Shown here piece after piece: positions 54,762 through 62,890 of a DNA stretch of 64,000 nucleotides. Positions within the stretch are counted from its first letter, which is position 1; every line of letters starts with the position of its first letter. The stretch is from Cellulomonas sp. 73-92 (lineage in GTDB: Bacteria > Actinomycetota > Actinomycetes > Actinomycetales > Cellulomonadaceae). The DNA lies in the NCBI RefSeq assembly GCF_001898175.1, contig NZ_MKTH01000008.1:1-64000 (forward strand), read 5' to 3'. The notes beneath the pieces were generated by a model, which was not told where the DNA came from, did no database searches, and was given only the letters and a program-made list of their open reading frames with translations. Position numbers and translations under genes: made by a program.

Positions 54762-56069
54762 GTGTCCCAGGCCCTGACCGGCAACCCCGTCCCCGCCGCG
54801 GACGACGCCGCGGCTCGCCGCGGCGCCATCCGCGCGCAGATCGACCTCCTCGTCAAGGAGCACTTCGAGCTGCTGCCCCCGCTTCCCGACGACGAGTGCC
54901 CGTTGTCGGTGCCGCTCTACGGTGCCGAGGAGGTCGGCGGCGCGATCGACTCGCTGCTGACCCAGTACGTCACCATGGGCGCCCGGGTCAGGGAGTTCGA
55001 GGCAGCGTTCGCGAGCTACGTCGGGTCGAAGCACGCGATCATGGTGAACAGCGGATCCTCGGCGAACCTGCTCGGTCTCGCCGTGATGTCGAGCGCGGCC
55101 GTCCCCGGGGCTCTACGTCCCGGCGACGAGGTGATCGTGCCCGCGGTGACGTGGGCGACGAGCCTGTCGCCGATCCTTCAGTACGGGTGCGTCCCCGTGC
55201 TCGTCGACGTCGACCCCAAGACGCTCAACCTCCGTCCGGAGGACTTGCGGGACGCCCTCTCCGCCAAGACGCGCGCCATCATGCCGGTGCACCTGCTCGG
55301 CAACCCGGTGGACATGGAACCGCTGATGCAGTTCGCGCGCGAGCACGACCTGTGGGTGATCGAGGACACCTGCGAGTCCCTCGGCAGCAGCGTCGGCGGC
55401 CGGATGGTCGGCACGTTCGGGCATTTCGGCACCTACTCGTTCTACTTCTCCCACCACATCACGACCATCGAGGGCGGCATGGTCGTCACGGACGACGACC
55501 ACCTCGCCGAGCTGGCCAGGTCGATCCGGGCGCACGGCTGGACGCGAGACATGCCCAGCGGCAAGGAGATCGAGTCCGCGAACCCCTGGATCGACCCTCG
55601 GTTCCTCTTCGTGCACATCGGCTACAACCTCCGTCCGATGGAGCTGCAGGCCGCGTTCGGTCTCGTGCAGCTCCGCAGGCTGGAGGAGTTCAACGAGCAG
55701 CGCCGCGCCAACGCCGACTACCTCCTGTCCGCCTTGGCCGATCTGTCCGACGAGCTCGAGTTCGTCACCGAGCAGGCCGGCGCACGGTCCACCTGGTTCG
55801 GGTTCGCCGTCATGGCCAAGGACGCCGTGACGCGACGCGCGCTCTGCGACCACCTCGAGGCCCGCAAGATCGCCACACGGCCGATCGTCGCCGGCAACCT
55901 CGCCGTTCAGCCGGCGTTCCGCGACAACCCGCACCGGACCGTCGGATCGCTCGCCAACGCGACGCAGGTCGGTGAGCGTGGGCTCTTCGTGGGGAACCAC
56001 CCGAACCTGACCCAAGGCCACCTCGACCACATCGCCGAGGGCTTCCGCAGCTTCTTCGGTCGTGCCTGA
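54762..56069 (+). CDS. PLP-dependent DegT-fold 4-keto-6-deoxysugar 3-dehydratase (ColD/RfbH-like)
   Basis: 435 residues of the DegT/DnrJ/EryC1/StrS fold, aligned end to end with RfbH (CDP-4-keto-6-deoxyglucose 3-dehydrase): NSGSSANLL (97-105), DEVIVPAVTWATSLSPILQ, IMPVHLLGN, EDTCESLGS and the C-terminal WFGF/AGNL/GNHPNLTQGHLDHI blocks. The residue that forms the PLP Schiff base in aminotransferases is His231 (SHHITTIEGG), as in ColD and RfbH, which deoxygenate C3. The Cys cluster that holds the [2Fe-2S] of RfbH is absent, as in ColD. With gmd two genes upstream, the likely substrate is GDP-4-keto-6-deoxymannose. Substrate is inferred. 36 bases follow fcl. Confidence 0.82.
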   Translation: MSQALTGNPVPAADDAAARRGAIRAQIDLLVKEHFELLPPLPDDECPLSVPLYGAEEVGGAIDSLLTQYVTMGARVREFEAAFASYVGSKHAIMVNSGSSANLLGLAVMSSAAVPGALRPGDEVIVPAVTWATSLSPILQYGCVPVLVDVDPKTLNLRPEDLRDALSAKTRAIMPVHLLGNPVDMEPLMQFAREHDLWVIEDTCESLGSSVGGRMVGTFGHFGTYSFYFSHHITTIEGGMVVTDDDHLAELARSIRAHGWTRDMPSGKEIESANPWIDPRFLFVHIGYNLRPMELQAAFGLVQLRRLEEFNEQRRANADYLLSALADLSDELEFVTEQAGARSTWFGFAVMAKDAVTRRALCDHLEARKIATRPIVAGNLAVQPAFRDNPHRTVGSLANATQVGERGLFVGNHPNLTQGHLDHIAEGFRSFFGRA

Positions 56070-57276
56070 GCCCGTGGCGCAGCGTCCCGTCCTGTGGCTG
56101 CACAGCCACTTCCTCATGCCTGGCGGGGGCACGAAGATGATCTTCGAGGTGACGCGCCGCCTGGCGGAGCGTCGGCCGGTCACAGTCCTCGTGGAGCGAA
56201 CCTCACCGCTGTGGAGCGAGCGATACGCCGAGGCGGGGGTCGAGCTGCGCGAGATCGGGGGGCCCACCTCGACGTCGATGGCGTACTGGGGGGCGTTCCC
56301 GGCCTTCCTCGAGCGGGACCGCCGCGCTGTGGAGAAGGCGGCGGCGGATGCCAGCGCCGTCGTGTCAAGCTTCTTCCCGATGCCGTGGGCGGGGGCCCGG
56401 GCAGCGCGGAGGCATGGCCTGCGTCATGTCAGCCTGTGCTTCGAGCCCTTCCCGTTCTTCCATGACGCCGAGGTCGTGGGCATGTACTCGGCGCCGAAGC
56501 GCGCGCTGCTCGCCTTCCTCCGCGCGGCGTACGGTCGGGTGGACGTCACCGGGATCCGTGCCGCGGATGCTCTGCTGACCCTCAACGAGACGACGAAGGG
56601 CCAGGTGACCCGCACCTATTCGCGGACGGACGCCGTCTGCACGTATGCCGGTGTCGACACGGAGTTCTTCCGGCCGTACCGACCCGAGGAGACGCGGGAC
56701 CTGGCAGAACGGGTCGGCGTCGGGCCCATCGTCGTGCACTCGACGGACTTCTCTCCCATCAAGCGCACCGACCTGGCGCTCGAGGCCTTCGCCGTGGCGT
56801 CCCGCACGGTGCCAGACGCGCGGCTGGTCATCACGAGCACGAGGGACGACGCCGCCGAGCAGGCTCGGCTCGTCAGGAGGGCCGAGGAGCTGGGCGTCTC
56901 CGATCGCGTCAGCTACCTGGGGTTTCTTCCGTTCTCCGACCTGCCCCGGCTGTACTCGCTCGCGGACGTCCTGCTGCAGACCGGGACGTCGCTCGTCTCG
57001 GGGGCGACCTCGATGTCGCTGCCGGTGAAGGAGGCGCTCGCCTGCGGCACGCCCGTCGTTCGCTCGGGCGTCACCGGTGAGGACGTCGAGGACGGTGTCT
57101 CGGGCTTCCTCGTCGACCCGACCGACAGCCAGACGACCGGATCTCGCCTCGCGACGATCCTCGGTGACCGCACGAAGGCGGCGGAGATGGGCGAGGCCGG
57201 CCGCCTCCGGATCGCCGCCACCTACACCTGGGACCGGGTGGTCGACGTCGTCGAGGCTGCGCTGGACGCGAGATGA
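56062..57276 (+). CDS. GT4 glycosyltransferase
   Basis: 404 residues, GTG at 56062 overlapping the previous gene by 8 bases (an in-frame GTG at 56074 is possible). GT-B fold: VLWLHSHFLMPGGGTKMIFEVTRRLAERRPVTVLV; then YAGVDTEFFRP (about 193-203), IVVHSTDFSPIKRTDLALEAFAVA and the EX7E-type donor site VKEALACGTPVVRSGVTGEDVEDGVSGFLVDP (about 325-356). No membrane segment. Probably uses one of the GDP-sugars made by the operon. Confidence 0.9.
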   Translation: MPEPVAQRPVLWLHSHFLMPGGGTKMIFEVTRRLAERRPVTVLVERTSPLWSERYAEAGVELREIGGPTSTSMAYWGAFPAFLERDRRAVEKAAADASAVVSSFFPMPWAGARAARRHGLRHVSLCFEPFPFFHDAEVVGMYSAPKRALLAFLRAAYGRVDVTGIRAADALLTLNETTKGQVTRTYSRTDAVCTYAGVDTEFFRPYRPEETRDLAERVGVGPIVVHSTDFSPIKRTDLALEAFAVASRTVPDARLVITSTRDDAAEQARLVRRAEELGVSDRVSYLGFLPFSDLPRLYSLADVLLQTGTSLVSGATSMSLPVKEALACGTPVVRSGVTGEDVEDGVSGFLVDPTDSQTTGSRLATILGDRTKAAEMGEAGRLRIAATYTWDRVVDVVEAALDAR

Positions 57277-58211
57277 CCGAGCCGCGACGCGCGCTCGTCA
57301 CGGGCGTCAGTGGCTTCGCCGGCCGTCATCTCGCGCGCCGGCTCCTGGCTGACGGCTGGCACGTCGCCGGAACCGTCCACCGCCGATCGTCGGGCGTCGA
57401 CGGTGTGGCGGAGTACCCCGTCGAGATCGACGATGTCGCCGCGTTGCGGTCGCTCGTCGAAGCGGAGCGCCCGTCGCACCTGTTCCACCTCGCCGCGATC
57501 GTGGACACGGTGACCACTCCGGACGTGCTGGCGCTCTACCGCACCAACACGCTCGGGACCGCCGCCGTGCTGCAGGCCGCGACGGATGTCGGGTGCGTGG
57601 AGCGGGTACTCGTCACCAGCTCTGCGTTCGCCTACGGCCGCCCGCCGGCGGATGGGCGACCGGTGCGCGAGGACGACGCGCTCGTACCGCTGACGTCGTA
57701 CGGCTCGTCGAAGGTCGCTGCCGAAGCCATCGCCCTCCAGTGGTCCCGCGCCTCCGGTGTCGACCTCGTCGTGACTCGCGCCTTCCAGCACACGGGGCCG
57801 GGACACGTGGGCGCCTACGCGCTGTCGGACTGGGCACGTCAGCTCGCCGCCGGGGCCACCGAGGTCCACGTCGGAAACCTCGACGTCGCACGGGACTACC
57901 TGGACGTGCGTGACGTCGCCAGCGCCTATTCGACGGTCATGGAGCTCGGTCGGCCGGGCGCGGTGTACAACGTCGCCAGCGGCGTCCCGGTGACGATGCG
58001 TGCGCTGCTCGAGGGCCTCATCGAAGCGTTCGGTGGCACCGCTCGGATCGTCGTCGACCCCGACCGTGTCCGCGCGGTCGATGTGCCGGTCTTCGTCGCC
58101 GATGTCACGCGACTGCGTGAGGACACCGGATGGCGCCCCACCTTCACGCTGCCGCAGACGATGGCCGACCTCGCCGCCTGGTACCGCGCAGCGGGCCCGG
58201 GTCGACCGTGA
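57273..58211 (+). CDS. NAD-dependent epimerase/dehydratase, Rmd-like reductase
   Basis: 312 residues, ATG overlapping the GT4 stop. Extended SDR: ALVTGVSGFAGRHLARRL, FHLAAIVDTVTTPDVLALYRTNTLGT, Ser in LVTSSAFAYGRP, catalytic YGSSKVAAE, and DVARDYLDVRDVASAYSTVMELGRPGAVYNVASG, the last typical of GDP-4-keto-6-deoxymannose 4-reductases (Rmd) that yield GDP-D-rhamnose. It could instead reduce the 3,6-dideoxy-ketosugar from the DegT-fold enzyme. Last gene of the operon. Confidence 0.85.
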   Translation: MTEPRRALVTGVSGFAGRHLARRLLADGWHVAGTVHRRSSGVDGVAEYPVEIDDVAALRSLVEAERPSHLFHLAAIVDTVTTPDVLALYRTNTLGTAAVLQAATDVGCVERVLVTSSAFAYGRPPADGRPVREDDALVPLTSYGSSKVAAEAIALQWSRASGVDLVVTRAFQHTGPGHVGAYALSDWARQLAAGATEVHVGNLDVARDYLDVRDVASAYSTVMELGRPGAVYNVASGVPVTMRALLEGLIEAFGGTARIVVDPDRVRAVDVPVFVADVTRLREDTGWRPTFTLPQTMADLAAWYRAAGPGRP

Positions 58212-58214
58212 AGC

Positions 58215-58236
58215 CCGCCTGAGCGAGCTCAGGCGG
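58215..58236. terminator. bidirectional terminator between reductase and flippase genes
   Basis: CCGCCTGAGC - GA - GCTCAGGCGG, perfect 10-base arms, 3 bases past the reductase stop. The flippase stop codon (58229-58231) is part of the right arm. Confidence 0.7.
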
Positions 58237-59554
58237 CTGATCGACCGCCCGAGCCGCCGGCGGCCCGCGCGGTGCCGCGCAGCGCGAACGCGTGCACGGC
58301 GATCCCGGCCACGGGTCCTGCCGCGAGCGCGAGTATCGCTCTGGCGGAGAGCGACATCGGTGCGAACACGAGGCCGAGCGACACCGCCATCGCTACGAGC
58401 CAACCGGCCGCGTAGGCACGATGGTGTGCCAGGGACAGGACGCCCGCACCCGTCATCGTGAGAACCGCCAGCGCGACGGCGGCGAGCGTCAGTGCCCCGA
58501 GCACCACACCGCTGACGCGGTACGCGGGCCCGAAGAACAGCCCCATGAGCGGCGGACCGACGAGCGCGGCCAGCACCGCCCCGATCACCCCGACGCCCAC
58601 GATTCCGCCGATGACACGGACCATCGCGGCAGCCCGCCCCCGGCGAGGGTCGAGGAAGTAGCCGATCGCGACGCCCTGGAACGCGTTGAGAGGAATGAGC
58701 AGCGGCGCCCGTGTGACGGAGATCGCGAGCACGAGCGGGGCCGCGGTCGCCCACTCGGCCGTCGTGGAGCTCAGGCGCAGCAGGGTCGGGAAACCGACCA
58801 CCAGGGCGGACGATCCCAGCGCGGCCAGCATGGCCTGCAGGGACCGCCTGACGACCTGTGCCGGCGGGGCATCAGCCGGCGCCCGGATCGCGCTCCGGAG
58901 GGTGGGCGACACGAGCGGCATCAGCAACCAGAGAGCGGTGGACGCGGTCGCGGCAGCCTCGAAGCCACCGAGGCCGACGCCGGCGAGCGCTGCCGCGCCG
59001 ACGATCACGAGTCGCAGCAACGACTCCGCGCCGATCAGGACCGCCGTCGCCGACCATTGCCGTCGGCCGGACATGATGCCCACGACCGTCAGATGGCCGG
59101 AGTAGACCATCCCGCCGCCACACAGGAGGAGCACCGCCAGCGGGGCGGAGCCGACCAGCACGGATGAACGCCACCAGGGAGACGCCGCCAGGGCGAGCAC
59201 CGTCAGCGCGGCTGCCACGACGAGGGACCACAGCAGGATCGGCGAGCGGCGGCGCGGGGCCAGCGGCACCGCTGGCAGCATCTCCGCCGTGGCGACCGCG
59301 CGGGTCGCCTCCTGCTGCAGGCCCCCGTACACGCCGATCAGGGCGAAGAGCAGCGACCAGTACACGAGGAAGTCCGCGTTGCGCGCAGGGCTCAGCACGT
59401 GCGCGACGATCACGAGCACGCCGTAGCCGGACACGGCGGCGACGCCCGATGCGATGCCGATCGACGCCGCCCCGGAACCGGTGATGAGGGGGCCGTTGCC
59501 CGCCCGCTTCCCGGTGGCGGGCCCCTTCACGCTCGCGTCCACACCCCGCCTCAT
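58229..59554 (-). CDS. polysaccharide flippase (Wzx/MATE-like)
   Basis: 441 residues, ATG overlapping the upstream gene's stop. About 12 membrane segments in two halves; NADFLVYWSLLFALIGVYGGLQQEATRAVA near the N-terminus and FPTLLRLSSTTAEWATAAPLVLAISVTRAPLLIPLNAFQGVAIGYFLD at the middle are those of oligosaccharide flippases of the MOP superfamily. Its place at the end of a sugar-biosynthesis region fits export of the lipid-linked product. Cargo inferred. Confidence 0.82.
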   Translation of the reverse strand: MRRGVDASVKGPATGKRAGNGPLITGSGAASIGIASGVAAVSGYGVLVIVAHVLSPARNADFLVYWSLLFALIGVYGGLQQEATRAVATAEMLPAVPLAPRRRSPILLWSLVVAAALTVLALAASPWWRSSVLVGSAPLAVLLLCGGGMVYSGHLTVVGIMSGRRQWSATAVLIGAESLLRLVIVGAAALAGVGLGGFEAAATASTALWLLMPLVSPTLRSAIRAPADAPPAQVVRRSLQAMLAALGSSALVVGFPTLLRLSSTTAEWATAAPLVLAISVTRAPLLIPLNAFQGVAIGYFLDPRRGRAAAMVRVIGGIVGVGVIGAVLAALVGPPLMGLFFGPAYRVSGVVLGALTLAAVALAVLTMTGAGVLSLAHHRAYAAGWLVAMAVSLGLVFAPMSLSARAILALAAGPVAGIAVHAFALRGTARAAGGSGGRSAA

Positions 59555-61602
59555 CGCGTGGGCACGACGTCGTAGAGGTAGTACGTGACCGGTCCCTGGG
59601 CCACGGTCTGACGTGCGGCCAGGCAGGGCTGGTCGAGCGGCTGCTGGCTCAGCACGTGGGCGAGGTGCTGCTGCGCGAACGGGTCGCATGAGTCGAGTCG
59701 GACCTGGACGACGTCCGCCTGGACCAGGGTGAGCGGTGGTGCCGTCGGATCTGCCGTCCAGTTCACGTGGGCGTAGCGGTCCCAGATGGTCCGGTCGCTG
59801 CCATCGGGATCGAGTTCCGCCCACATCTCCTGCGTCGGCCAGCCCTGCACACCGCTGTACGCCTCCACACCGGTCTCCCGTAGCACCGCCGTTGCACCGA
59901 GGGGCCCGACGGCGACCCATGCGCCGGGCTCGTCGGCCTCCGCCTTCTCGATCGCCTGCCCGACACTCGTCGACCGCAGGTCGAGAACTCCCTGGTAGAG
60001 CGGGTTCACCCAGCCCGCGACGACGAGGCCGACGAGCGCGACCAGCACGGCCGGAACCGTGGCGCGGCCTCGGGAGAACATCGCGAGCGCGAACGCGAGC
60101 AGTACCAGCATCGGCACCCAGGCCAAGGCGTTGGCCAGCACGGCGGGGGCGGCAGCTCGCACCCGGTGCCACACCGCGAGGTGATCGGCGACGACGAGCA
60201 CCACGGCGCCTGCGGTGGTCCACCACGGAATCGTCAACCCGCCTCCCTCACGCAGCCGTCCCACGACCAGTGCGAGCAGCAAGATCGACACCGTCCCGAA
60301 CCCGATCACGATGCGCGGCATGTTCACGCGGTCGAGCAGGAGCACATGGGCCACCGGGTCCCACCCGGGCACGTAGACGAAGGCGAGCAGCAGGACGAGC
60401 GAACCGACCGTCGCGACGATCGCCCAGTCGACCTCGCGCAACCGGCGCCATCGGGACCAGACGAGCCACGCGGCGGACGCCAGGAGATACAGCCCGAGAA
60501 GCACGAAGCTCGAGCCCTCCGACGCATTGGGGGCGAAGCCTCTGATGTCGCCGTGCAGCGCTGACGCGAAGACCCCGGCGTACATCGCCGTCCACGGGAA
60601 GCCGGCAGACTGCCCCGTCGGCACCCGCCGAGCACCGGGGTAGACGGTGGCGTTGACGGCGTCCACCGCGGCATGGTGGGTCGTCAGGAATGCCACGACC
60701 GCCAGCCCGGCGGCGGCAGCCGCGACTCCCAGCGGCACCAGCCGACCCCACCGTTGCCGCCAGCTCCCGGCGAAGGAGCTGCGCGTGGCGAACCATCCGA
60801 TGCAGAAGGCCGCCGCGGGGTAGACGCACGGGATGAGGTACGGCGGGTAGAGCGAGACCGCCGAGACCGCGACGACGTAGCCGGTGAGCCCCGCCGCGGC
60901 CCAGCGTTCCCACCGCCGCCGGCTGCGCAGCAGCACCACCATCGCCGCGCAGGCGGTCGCCGCGGCTGCGGGGGGCCAGAAGCTGCCCGCGCCGAACCAC
61001 CACTGGAAGAACGGTGACACGGCGAAGGCACCGGCGACGGCCAGCGCCGCGAACGGCCGACGCCACAGCACGCACACGAGGGCGAAGACGGCGGCCGTCA
61101 TCACGAAGAACGGCAGCCACCATCGGAAGGCGAAGGCGTAGTCGAGCGGCAGGACGAAGAAGCCCCACATGTGGGGCCGGAGCAGCACGGACCAGTCGCG
61201 CGTCGGGAGGTCCCAGACGATCGACGCGTCGAAGCCGCCCGGAAGGACCCCGTTGAAGCGCGGCAGTCCCTGGTCGACCTGGGACACGGTGAGCGGCGTC
61301 GAGACGAGCCACTCGTCGCTGCGGATCGGCCACGGCCTCCCCACGAGGAGGCGGGGATCAGCGCCTCCGAAGAACTGCGAGTAGAGCACCCCCATCGACG
61401 ACCCGCTGATCCGCAACGCGACCAGGGCGGTGAAGAGGAGTGAGAGACTCCCGAGGCCGAGCACCACCTGGCGGCGCACCGGCAGTGGGCTCCGACGCGG
61501 CGAGGACCACCGGGTGCTGGCCGAGCGCCACCCATCGACCAGTGCGTTCGTCCGGCGAGGTGCCCGTTCCGGGGTCACGACCGGCAGCGCCGGAGAACTC
61601 AT
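59551..61602 (-). CDS. large GT-C-like multi-pass membrane protein (DUF7657-like), copy 1
   Basis: 683 residues. One membrane segment after a 45-residue basic N-terminus, then SQFFGGADPRLLVGRPWPIRSDEWLVSTPLTVSQ (about 76-109), whose 'RPIRSDEW' loop marks a family of actinobacterial GT-C-like proteins. About 12 more segments follow and a C-terminal extracellular domain of about 170 residues (GVLDLRSTSVGQAIEKAEADEPGAWVAVG ... VTYYLYDVV). Nearly the same C-terminal half is encoded again at 62891-64000. It precedes the flippase with a 4-base overlap. Sugar transfer outside the membrane is probable. Confidence 0.78.
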   Translation of the reverse strand: MSSPALPVVTPERAPRRTNALVDGWRSASTRWSSPRRSPLPVRRQVVLGLGSLSLLFTALVALRISGSSMGVLYSQFFGGADPRLLVGRPWPIRSDEWLVSTPLTVSQVDQGLPRFNGVLPGGFDASIVWDLPTRDWSVLLRPHMWGFFVLPLDYAFAFRWWLPFFVMTAAVFALVCVLWRRPFAALAVAGAFAVSPFFQWWFGAGSFWPPAAAATACAAMVVLLRSRRRWERWAAAGLTGYVVAVSAVSLYPPYLIPCVYPAAAFCIGWFATRSSFAGSWRQRWGRLVPLGVAAAAAGLAVVAFLTTHHAAVDAVNATVYPGARRVPTGQSAGFPWTAMYAGVFASALHGDIRGFAPNASEGSSFVLLGLYLLASAAWLVWSRWRRLREVDWAIVATVGSLVLLLAFVYVPGWDPVAHVLLLDRVNMPRIVIGFGTVSILLLALVVGRLREGGGLTIPWWTTAGAVVLVVADHLAVWHRVRAAAPAVLANALAWVPMLVLLAFALAMFSRGRATVPAVLVALVGLVVAGWVNPLYQGVLDLRSTSVGQAIEKAEADEPGAWVAVGPLGATAVLRETGVEAYSGVQGWPTQEMWAELDPDGSDRTIWDRYAHVNWTADPTAPPLTLVQADVVQVRLDSCDPFAQQHLAHVLSQQPLDQPCLAARQTVAQGPVTYYLYDVVPTR

Positions 61603-61733
61603 GGGTGTTGCCCTACTCGGATCCGGACGGACTCGGACAGGTGATCCTCTCATGGGCGCGGCCAACGGCTGACCGCGCCCCAGACCGGTGCGCGCCGGTG
61701 GCGACGCCGCGTCCCTCGCATCGACCACCTCGG

Positions 61734-61739
61734 TAGAGT
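61734..61739 (+). promoter_or_regulatory. -10 hexamer of the GT2-DUF2304 pair (leaderless)
   Basis: TAGAGT, 6 bases before the ATG at 61746. Confidence 0.5.
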
Positions 61740-61745
61740 GCCCGC

Positions 61746-62492
61746 ATGCCCAACCCGTCGCCCCGGCGCGTGCTCGTCGTCATGCCGGCCTGGAACGAGG
61801 AGCAGACGGTGGGAGCCACCGTCCTCGAGGTCCGCCGCTGCGCACCTGACGCGAGCATCCTCGTCGTCAACGACGGCTCGACGGACCGGACGAGCGAGGC
61901 GGCGCGTCAAGCCGGGGCCATGGTCGTCGACCTGCCGATCAACCTCGGGGTCGGCGGCGCGCTGCGAACCGGTTACCGGTTCGCGCTGCGGCACGGCCAC
62001 GATGTCGCGATTCAGGTGGACGCCGACGGTCAGCACGATCCGGCACAGATCGGTCGCCTTCTCGCCACGATGGACGACGAGGGTGCGGACATCGTGATCG
62101 GCTCGCGCTTCGCCGGCGCCGGCGACTACGAGGTGCACGGTCCCCGTCAGTGGGCGATGAAGCTGCTGTCGACCGTCCTGTCGCGCGTGACCCGGACGCG
62201 CCTCACGGACACCACATCCGGCTTCAAGGCGTGCGGCCCTGCGGCGATCGCCCTCTTCGCCGCGGACTACCCGGCCGAGTACCTCGGTGACACGGTCGAG
62301 TCGCTGGTCGTCGCGGCGCGCGCCGGCCTGCGCGTTCGCCAGGTGGCCGTGACGATGCGCGAGCGAGCAGGCGGCCGCCCCTCGCACCGACCGTTCCGCG
62401 CCGCGGTCTTTCTCGGTCGCGCCATCCTGGCGCTGCTCATCGCGCTCTCTCGACCGGCAACGGCCCCCATCACCCATGAAGGCACTGCATGA
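61746..62492 (+). CDS. GT2 glycosyltransferase (polyprenyl-phosphate sugar synthase-like)
   Basis: 248 residues. VLVVMPAWNEEQTVGATVLEVRR, ILVVNDGSTDRT, the Gly-rich NLGVGGALRTGYRFAL, DxD in IQVDADGQHDP (about 95-105), and SRVTRTRLTDTTSGFKACGPAAI are the GT2 blocks of dolichyl/polyprenyl-phosphate mannose or glucose synthases. No C-terminal membrane segment; membrane binding is probably supplied by the small DUF2304 protein, whose ATG overlaps this stop. Leaderless start. Confidence 0.9.
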   Translation: MPNPSPRRVLVVMPAWNEEQTVGATVLEVRRCAPDASILVVNDGSTDRTSEAARQAGAMVVDLPINLGVGGALRTGYRFALRHGHDVAIQVDADGQHDPAQIGRLLATMDDEGADIVIGSRFAGAGDYEVHGPRQWAMKLLSTVLSRVTRTRLTDTTSGFKACGPAAIALFAADYPAEYLGDTVESLVVAARAGLRVRQVAVTMRERAGGRPSHRPFRAAVFLGRAILALLIALSRPATAPITHEGTA

Positions 62493-62875
62493 GCGGCTAC
62501 GTGTTCGCCCTCGCCCTGACGGTCATCGTCCTGGTGATGCTCTTTCTCCTCATGCGCCGACGGCGCATGCGCGAGAAGTACGCGGCGGTGTGGATCGTGC
62601 TCGCGCTGGCCGTCGTCGTGCTCGGGGTCTTCCCTCGGCTTGCGGTCTGGCTGGCGGCGCTCGTCGGCGTCGAGACGCCGGTCAACCTGGTCTTCGCCGT
62701 GGCCTTCGTCGTCCTGCTCCTCGTGTGCATCCAGCTGTCCGTCGAAGTCTCGGGTCTCGAGGAGGAGACGCGCACGATCGCCGAGGAGCTGTCTCTGCTG
62801 CGCTTCGAGGTCGAGCACCACGTCGAGGCATCCGGGCCGACCCGCGAGGCGTCGTCGAGCTCCGATCCGGCCTGA
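62489..62875 (+). CDS. DUF2304 small membrane protein
   Basis: 128 residues. Three membrane segments (about 3-22, 33-58, 66-90) and a short cytoplasmic acidic coil (LEEETRTIAEELSLLRFEVEHHVE). The stretch LLMRRRRMREKYAAVWIVLA is characteristic of DUF2304, found next to stand-alone GT2 genes in many bacteria and thought to anchor or regulate them. ATG overlaps the GT2 stop (ATGA). Converges on the next gene with 15 bases between. Confidence 0.92.
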   Translation: MSGYVFALALTVIVLVMLFLLMRRRRMREKYAAVWIVLALAVVVLGVFPRLAVWLAALVGVETPVNLVFAVAFVVLLLVCIQLSVEVSGLEEETRTIAEELSLLRFEVEHHVEASGPTREASSSSDPA

Positions 62876-62890
62876 CCGGTTCGCGCCGGG

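Noticed and set aside
54762..56069. Plain sugar aminotransferase (perosamine synthase type) as the call for the DegT-fold enzyme
   Set aside because: The catalytic Lys is His231, which is incompatible with ordinary transamination; the sequence follows RfbH rather than perosamine synthase along its length.
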